Assembly (NCBI GenBank): GCA_023313575.1
Contig: JAJTTP010000006.1
Location: 186,001 to 250,000 of the forward strand
Origin: Eutypella sp. D-1
Lineage: Eukaryota; Ascomycota; Sordariomycetes; Xylariales; Diatrypaceae
Reading direction: 5' to 3'
DNA: 64,000 nucleotides
In this document: one piece after another, positions 57,261-64,000 of the stretch
Layout: every line of letters starts with the position of its first letter
Position numbering within the stretch: the first letter of the stretch is position 1
Notes under the pieces: model-generated
Told to the model about the DNA's origin: nothing
The model's input: only the letters and a program-made list of their open reading frames with translations
Databases searched by the model: none
Translations under genes and position numbers: made by a program

Positions 57261-59180
57261 GCCCATCCTACTACCATCCATCCCACCACCCCATCCTACC
57301 ACTAATTCATTGCCTCACCTCACCCACATACATGTATTCTTTTCTTTCTTTTCTGTCTATACTCCATCCCTGCTGCACCCTGTCTCTCTTGTCTTGTCCT
57401 TGAAACTAGCAGACTATGTATGTCAGGTAGCAGTTAACGTAGTTACATGCATGCGCACATACGTACATACGCCTTTCCCTGGCCGCACACGAGCGCACTT
57501 ATACACAAATGCATATATCCTCTCTCTAAATAATACTACCTATATACTTACTTATCCCTATAGCTATTCGAAGTATGGAGCCGTGCAGATGGTGATGTCT
57601 AATGACCCGCATGCTCGTTCAAGGGAAACCAAGGCCAGCCATGTATAGATGTACGATGTACCTTACGTAGTCTGTAGGTCTGGTCTGCTGGTAGTTCTGG
57701 CTACACCTAGTCAAGCACCAGCCCCGTTCTCATTCCTCTCCTTCTTCTCTCCCTCGCCCTCTAACCCCGTCTCTTTCTGCCCCATCTATCTGCAGCATGG
57801 GGTCCCCGAGGCAACCTCTTCCGTCATTATATTCTCAGGGGGGTCGTTCGACTCCCGGATAGCTTACGGCCTACTTACTATACTATACATATATCTTGTC
57901 TGAAGTCGTATACGCATTATTATATGGTCACATGTCTTCTTAAATTCTTACCCGACTACGAACTATAACTATATCCTTCAAGTCTAGTCATAGTCCAGTA
58001 GATTCTTTTCACGAACCTGGCTACTAAAGGCTCTTGATCGTTCATCAGTCTAGAACTTTACACTTGGCCGAGTTGAGTTACAAGGGAGGCAGCCGAAGAA
58101 GAAACCAAGTGAAAAAAAAAAAAACCAACCAAAAAAACCAAAACAAAACACACGCACGCACACACAATACAGCGTTAGGAAAAGAAAAGGAAGGGACCTG
58201 TCAAGGTAAGCCAAGACCCGCCTTGGTGGTTTACCTAGCCTTTACGCCGGAGAGCTAACGGCAAATAAACGAAGCCACGGCTTCGCTAATTTCGGTCGTG
58301 TTCATAGTTCGTCTCCCCCAATCATCCTTCTTGAATGTCACATACATGCCGTACCCCTATGACCACGCCTTCCTTTTCCTCCCCATCCCTGGTTCCTCAT
58401 CAGGTACCTGAATCTGCCAGGCTGTTCCCTTTCACAAGCTTGTATGGTCGGGGGGCACACGATGTCCGCCCCGCCCACTACCCCCTATCAGATCCTGTCG
58501 CCGGACGGGCCCTAGGGCTAGGTGGCGGACCCAAAGGAGTGGCGGACCCATGATTCAGCTATCGGGGAACTGTGACGGCATATTCTAATTTCTTTCTAGA
58601 AAAACATACGCAGCCAATAGTTGACCTTTGCCAGCTTCTATTCTCAACTTAGGGGTGGCGAGTTTATCTAGACAAACCACAGGGTAACGAGTGTGGGAGA
58701 ACTGAGCTTACGATACCCTCACCGGTATTAAAGTCTGGCATTGACCCACTGTCCTTCGACGGTGCCGGCGGACTATCCTTGATCTGGCTCAACCTCCTGC
58801 CTCGGAGTACCTTATAAGCACTTCCTAACGTGGCATGGAAAACGTACTACACGCAAGAGCACAGCTACGCCAAGCCCATTCATAACTTAGCTCGCCCCCC
58901 CTCCGGATTGTCAAGCTCCTCTCCGCCGCTCCCTTCCGCTTGCCGCCTAGGGAGGACGACAAAGCAGCACTTTTTCCAAAGCAGAGTTGCTAGACGCTTC
59001 CAGGGAGTCGTCCGCCAGGGACGATCGATCGGCCCTCCCAAACCTGTGGAATATATTGGGGCCGTCCCGCCCACACCACCACCTCCATCGAGTGGTCCTG
59101 CCTTTGGTGTCCACATTACCCACGACACCCAATAATCCTATACCACCCCAAGTGTTAAGAAAGCAAGGCGGCCGAGAAAA

Positions 59181-59939
59181 ATGTCTTATCCATCGGGCAG
59201 CGGCGGTGGGCCTCCTTCCTCCTTCCCTTTCCAACCGTCCCAACCAGGGCCTGCGTCAGCTGCTGCGAGGGGCATGGGCCCCGATGGCGCCCCGCCGCCG
59301 GGCGGGTTTATTCCCATCGAGGAGACGCAATTCGACATCCTCGAGTGGTACCCGCACTTCCAGTCGTGCGTCCGGTACTTTCTGGACGTCTCGCAGCATA
59401 GCCCACCTGTACAGGCGGTCGCGGCTTTCATCAACATCCAGCTGCCGTTTCAGAAGGTGCGGCAGCCGGTCGTGTCTTCCCGCCCATCCGCCGGGTCCCC
59501 CTCGACCATGCCCTCCCCGACGTCGAGGGCCACGGGGAAATTACCGATGCCGGTTCCGATTCCAAGCCCACCGCCCTCTACGATCAGCCTCAACCCGTAC
59601 ATACGCCGGCTCGTGGCGACGGGCTTCGACTTCCCCGCGATCCTGCATGGGTTCTTCGGCGATGACTGGGTGGCAGGCATCAGCCACTTACACGAGGTTG
59701 AGCGGCGAAACTACCTCTTCGCGGCCAAAAGCGCCAGCTGGCTCGACGTCAAATCCCAGTACGACATGCCCGACGACCAAAGCGTCCCTTTCCTGCGCCC
59801 CCTCCAGAACGTCAACGAGAAGGAGATCGTCAGCGCCGAGACAAACTGGAGCGAGTGGCTGGCCATGCAGGACTGGATGGTCGGCCCGCGGTCCCCTGAG
59901 GTCGCTCCCATCCCCGTCGTCAAGACCGAGGACGCATAG
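59181..59939 (+). CDS. Conserved fungal protein of unknown function, 252 aa
   Basis: Intronless frame from ATG 59181 (context GAAAAATGTC) to TAG 59937-59939. Residues 1-45 are Gly/Pro/Ser-rich and disordered. Residues about 48-95 form a first conserved block (EETQFDILEWYPHFQSCVRY, then FINIQLPFQK). A Pro/Ser linker (about 96-135) follows. The second block (about 136-245) includes YIRRLVATGFDFPAILHGFF, GDDWVAGI, ERRNYLFAAKSASWLDVK and a Trp-rich end (NWSEWLAMQDWMVGP). I recall similar proteins across Pezizomycotina annotated only as hypothetical. No catalytic or membrane motif is visible. Composition is much more GC-rich than the flanking desert, which supports coding. An overlapping frame (58987-60057) in another phase is a shadow. 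Confidence 0.75.
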   Translation: MSYPSGSGGGPPSSFPFQPSQPGPASAAARGMGPDGAPPPGGFIPIEETQFDILEWYPHFQSCVRYFLDVSQHSPPVQAVAAFINIQLPFQKVRQPVVSSRPSAGSPSTMPSPTSRATGKLPMPVPIPSPPPSTISLNPYIRRLVATGFDFPAILHGFFGDDWVAGISHLHEVERRNYLFAAKSASWLDVKSQYDMPDDQSVPFLRPLQNVNEKEIVSAETNWSEWLAMQDWMVGPRSPEVAPIPVVKTEDA

Positions 59940-62161
59940 TCCATTTCCCTCCTTTGTCCGGCGCGTAACCTATCTGCAATACCACTGCAGCGGCCGCAGT
60001 CTTCAATGTCCTATGGCCAGCAGAAATCTCTCCCATTGGACCTCAAAAACCAGCTAAAGCAACACATGTGGTACGTCGTGGTGGTATAGATACTTGCCAT
60101 TATATACCAATCTAAAGAAAAGTTGAAAAATAAAAACAAGAAAATAATAGGAGATGGGGAATGGAAGGGTGCAAACAAAGTTTCCCAGCCGAGCGGTGCA
60201 CACGACTTAACCTACCTAGGGTACATAACCACCGGGGTGGGATGGGGGCTCGGATTGTACAGTACGACACGATACTATACGATATGACACTGACACGAGA
60301 ACACGACACGAGAACGAGGCTCCTAGATGTTATGTAAACATGTTGCATCTCTCTCTCTTGCATTCGGCGACATCGGGCATCGGGCATCAGGCATTAGGCA
60401 TCGGGCATTGCGGATATACATACATATATATAGAGAGACAAAGGGATAGGGTGGACGCATTTATTTGGGACAGATAGGTCGGGCGGCGGTTATGGGAGGA
60501 TAGGGCATGGTCGGGTGGTTAGGTGTTCTTTTTTTGGTTTTTTGTTCTATCTTTTTTTTTCTTCTTGGTTTTCATTTACGAATATGGGACTTCAGGAGAC
60601 TGGGGATGAGGAAGGGGAATGATGGTGGAAAGGGGGTTTACTGGGTGTAAAGTTGTCTGGCGGTCGTTTTCTTCTTTTCCTTCCACTTTTCAGTTTCCAC
60701 CCGGAAGTTTGTCACTACACACCCTCTCTTAGAAATTTGCTTGTGTCGATCAATTGATACATTTTTGCCAAGATTGGCTTTTATCTTTTTTTCTTCTTTT
60801 TTTCGTCGAAAGCTTTTCGAGGAAAGTCCCCTTTAATGGGAACGGGAAGCGTGATGATGATGAGATAATTATGATACTTAGGGTCCAGGAATCCGGAGGG
60901 GGGGGGTGGGGCGGCAACCGGGGTTGAAGGGTAAAAAGGAGAATGGATAGGGGGGATGTTCATGAGTATGCCTGCATAGCTATGTCCTCGTTTGGTTGAT
61001 CTTTGCCTTCCCCAATCTGCGCTCGGAAGCTCGTATCCTGAACATGCCGTCATAATACCTTTCTACATCTATGCTTATGTATGTATTGGAATATAGAGTA
61101 GGTGTAGTCTAACTGGTTTGCTGATGGTATATGCACAATTTAACAGCATGTGGATGAGTTGTGTGTACGCCTATGTGTATGTTTGTATGTTCTGGGCACC
61201 TCTCCTTACAAAGCTACCTAAGTACATACAGTAACACCTCTAGGCTCGGAAGCTACCGGCTAACTTATAAGAAGGGTATGCCTAAATATATTTACCTACC
61301 TACATAGGTGCCTACCCACTCGCTACCTAGATACTGTAGTAGCTATAGCACAGGGCAAGAAACTAATAAAAACCCCATTAACTATTGGGTCAGCCAAGCC
61401 AAGCCAAGCCAAGTCACTCTTCCTCCCTCCAGGAAAAATGCGATATACATAGATAGCTCGCTACTATGCATTACTTAGTTAGCATGGGTTTGATAATCGC
61501 GATACATAGATAGCTCGTACGATTGCATCTGGGTCTACGTAGGTGATGGATGGGCTCATGGGTACGGTAACATGTTAGTTAGGCCCGGCCCTCCCCCTTG
61601 CCCCTGCTCTGCCCTTCCTCAGCTGAAGAAGAGCTGAAAGAGCTGAGAATATGCTAGGTACATCGATAGGCCACCGGGACCTGCCATAAGTTCCAAATTA
61701 GTGCTAGCTAAGGTAGGTACATGTGAAGTAAAGCTTTATCGATAAGCTGGGCCAGATGCTATCAATTGGCGCGGGGACTAGGTACATGTATGATAACGAT
61801 CAGACAACCAAGGTACACCCGTGGAACTGGGCATTCATGCCTTCCAAGGTTCCCTTTATCACCTCCCACTGTCAATTGAATACCTACACCCAATCAAGCA
61901 AAAAACAACACCAAGCGAAGCATCAAAGCATGGCATCTCTCCTCTATTTATAACGCTTCTCAACTGAATATCGAATATCAACAAAATAATCAAGCATTTC
62001 TTTCTATACGAATGATCTAGCCCACGGGGTTGTATTTACCGTGTCGCATAGATGTAAGCCAATGGAATCAGCCATATCTGCGAGGACAAGCCTTCTCGTC
62101 CTCTTCCTCTTCATAACGCATAACACATAGTAAGCCCCCGCGAGGGCCTCACCCTGAGAGT
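59940..62161. other. Intergenic between the 252-aa gene and MED5
   Basis: No gene supported. Contains GGCATCG-type repeats (60363-60408), TATATA near 60420, T/C-rich tracts (60530-60560, 60780-60805) and a GCCAA pentamer repeat (61393-61413). A 14-bp direct repeat (ACATAGATAGCTCG) occurs near 61446 and 61503. The last few hundred bases precede the MED5 start. Confidence 0.5.
61393..61413. repeat. (GCCAA)4 microsatellite
   Basis: GCCAA is repeated four times in tandem on the plus strand. Confidence 0.75.
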
Positions 62162-63958
62162 ATGGACGGAATGGATTTGGATGTAAAGATGGAAGGAATG
62201 CCGATGGAGCTGATCGGGTCCGAGGCGATGGCGCCAGCTGAGGCGATGCTGGCGCAGGAACATCGCCAGGACCATCGCCAGTCGGTAGAGCAATGGGACA
62301 AATTCCTTGCGCAGTGCATATCAACACGCCTCGACCCGGAACCCTTCGAGTCCTTCGTTACCATTCTCAACTCCAAACACCCCTTGCCCCCAACTATCAT
62401 CGCCGAAATCGTCCTCCGCCCCCAACCGTCAAACCACGAGAGCCTCGACCCCCGTATACCCCGCTACATTCAGGTGCTGTCCCAACGCCGCCTCATTGAC
62501 ACGCCTTCCATCCTGAAGGCTATGTACAAGTACTCTACCTCGCACACGCAAGCTGAGAAGGCGGGACATCCTCCCTTAGAAACCGAAAACAATCATGGCC
62601 GCTCTGATGCCGATGGGGCGGGTGGCGCAAGGCAAGCCACATTACGGTGGGCCAGTTCCTACGCCTCCGAGGAGGTCATCTTCTACCGGCTTACCAAGGC
62701 TGTCGGGCTCGGGACTGGCATCAAGAATGCTAGTGATGCTCTCGACGTATGCAAGGTCATCGCCAGATGGATGTCCCTGTTCACTTCGGCCTCCGCCGCT
62801 TTCGCCCAAGACGTCATGGGCCAGCTGCATAACACACAGTCCCGTGACGAGATGGAGGCCGCTAGAGCCGCCTTCGTCATGCTGCTTCTGAGCGTCTGTG
62901 AAAACCAGACTGTGCTCAACGCCCTGAGTCGCCCCTTCGCAAGAGGTATGTTTTTTGTAAGCAGCAAGTCGTAACCGCTCTGTGACTGACGCTGTGGAAT
63001 GATTAAACAAGAGGCACGAAAGGCACTATCAGAAAGCCTGGCCGTTTTCGTGCCCTCCATAATGCAGAGCGCGTCGCAGATCGCCGGCAGGCTCGAACTG
63101 TTCCGCACGGAAACTCTGGCTTCTTTTGACCCCGTGGACAAGAAGAAGGAGTCTGCGAATGCTGAGATGGACGACATCCTCGACTCGACGGTCGGGTTAG
63201 AAAATTTCGTTGTGCCTGAGATGCCTATCGCGAACACGCGTGCCGGCTTATATATCTATTTGAATGCAGCTGTAGGTCTCGTAAAATGGGTTCCGTACTG
63301 TGTGATGGACTATTAACGACTTGTAGCTCGTCGGGCGACCCCTTATAGACGACGGTGCCTTTTTTAGCTATCTTCATAATAGATATCAGGTAGAAAGCGA
63401 AACCCTCTTCTTGCACTACGTTATGATTTGACTGACAGTAGATAGGGCGACATACAATCGACCACGATAGACCTAATATTAGCCTCATTCGATGTACTGG
63501 CAAACGCCGTCTTCCGCAACGAGGGACATAAAACTGGTCATCTCTTACGCTCCTACCTAATTAACAAGCTCCCCTTGCTACTTGCAACGCTATCGTCTTC
63601 GATGTTTCCTCCCTTGACAGCCCAATTTTGCATTACGGAAGCCTTGAGCCAGGTCGACACTAACGCCTTTCCGACCTTGTCGGGCATGTTCGACAATGCG
63701 AGCAACCAGAACTCCTTCACCGACACTGTCCGACAGGACTTTTGCTTCGCTTGCTGCTTACATGGTTTAATCCCGGAATCTAGCATAGAGGGTTTATTGG
63801 GCGAGATTACGTATCAGACTCTTCCTGCGGGTGGTAGATACGTCAAGGAGATACTCGTCGAGGAGTGTATGGCAGATCCCGAACGCATTCAGGGGCTCAT
63901 TGGTGAATTGGATAATATGGACGGCAATGTGGGGGCCGTCTGTCAAGCGTTAACAGAG
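62162..63958 (+). CDS. MED5: Mediator subunit 5 (MED5/NUT1), 5' part; continues past the right edge
   Basis: Exons 62162..62945, 63012..63271, 63327..63389 and 63446..63958, with a GTGAGT donor at 63959; 540 residues are visible. Introns (66, 55 and 56 nt) have GTATGT, GTAGGT and GTAGAA donors and AG acceptors with matching phases. The 63-nt third exon (LVGRPLIDDGAFFSYLHNRY plus Q) is too short to notice without its neighbours. Conserved MED5 blocks in order: VEQWDKFLAQCISTRLDPEP, FRTETLASFDPVDKKKESA, STVGLENFVVPEMPIANTRA, AFPTLSGMFDNASNQNSFTD, and DFCFACCLHGLIPESSIEGL followed by the GGRYVKE and DPERIQGL segments. MED5 belongs to the Mediator tail, which receives signals from activators; the full protein is usually about 1000 residues. 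The N-terminal 40 residues (Met/Asp/Glu-rich, several ATGs) make the exact start uncertain. Confidence 0.92.
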
Positions 63959-64000
63959 GTGAGTATGGAGGCGGGAAAGAGTTGCTGAAGTGTGTCTTAC

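Larger units (their letters stand above)
47338..59180. other. Gene desert of about 11.8 kb
   Basis: No open frame here exceeds about 165 codons, and none is recognisable or can be extended by splicing. Frames at 48824-49222, 50648-50969, 51117-51386 and 53441-53714 sit in GC-richer patches. Frames at 57154-57648 and 57649-57903 are pyrimidine simple sequence. Visible structure includes a perfect inverted repeat at 52532-52577 and a (CCCAT)-rich tract at 57208-57260. TACCTA-type simple sequence runs from about 55550 to 56800, with A-tracts near 58110. I found no transposase, reverse transcriptase or long terminal repeat by eye. The right end (58.8-59.18 kb) is probably the leader of the next gene. 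Confidence 0.5.

Noticed and set aside
57154..57648. A 164-codon plus-strand frame
   Set aside because: It consists of CCCAT/TACC simple sequence and tract-derived residues, has no ATG context or conservation signal, and is better read as a pyrimidine-rich non-coding tract.
58987..60057. A 356-codon plus-strand frame overlapping the 252-aa gene
   Set aside because: It is Arg/Ser/Pro-rich, typical of the shifted reading of a GC-rich gene, and has no conserved blocks; the 59181-59939 frame does.

Overview
The window reads as nuclear DNA of a filamentous ascomycete, most likely a Sordariomycete (Pezizomycotina). The reasons are: short introns (about 47-140 nt) with GTRNGT donors, CTRAC-type branch sites and YAG acceptors; dispersed tRNA genes with introns just after position 37; a class I hydrophobin; recognisable fungal orthologues (FHIP, INO80, ARB1/ABCF, MED5/NUT1); and intergenic DNA full of ACCTAGGTA/TACCTACC-type simple sequence. 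Order and species cannot be fixed from the sequence alone.

Layout. 1-17.6 kb is the fairly dense part. It holds the first exon of a gene leaving the left edge (-), a 158-aa acidic CxxC protein (+), tRNA-Ala(AGC) with an 18-nt intron (+), a two-exon Ser/Pro/Gly-rich protein (+), the FHIP dynein-adaptor subunit (-, four coding exons, the first only 9 nt long), a two-exon RRM-like protein (-), a class 3 lipase (+, three exons) and an intronless 332-aa protein of unknown function (+). 17.6-28.6 kb carries two cell-surface-type genes, a three-exon class I hydrophobin (-) and a 1416-aa Ser/Thr/Gly/Pro-rich mucin-like protein (+) with roughly 27-residue repeats, separated by about 5.5 kb without a convincing gene. 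32.4-45.4 kb carries the INO80 ATPase (+, five coding exons, 2259 aa predicted) and the ribosome-biogenesis ABCF ATPase ARB1 (+). 45.4-59.2 kb is almost gene-empty apart from tRNA-Gln(CTG) with a 63-nt intron. The right end holds a conserved fungal protein of unknown function (+) and the 5' part of MED5 (+), which runs off the window.

How the genes relate. There are no operons, and the genes do not form a recognisable pathway or biosynthetic cluster. They are mostly unlinked housekeeping functions (early-endosome transport, chromatin remodelling and Mediator-dependent transcription, 60S/40S biogenesis) interspersed with surface or secreted-type genes beside long non-coding stretches. I see no CRISPR array, prophage, intact transposase or reverse transcriptase, and no convincing undescribed system. 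The most noteworthy points are gene-structure oddities (9-nt first coding exon, 1.08-kb intron with a possible alternative start in INO80, intron-bearing tRNAs), the repeat protein, a perfect 20-bp inverted repeat, a CRE-type palindrome, and three unrecognised proteins. All exon joins were read by eye from reading frames, splice motifs and remembered family sequence; none was computed or confirmed with transcripts.
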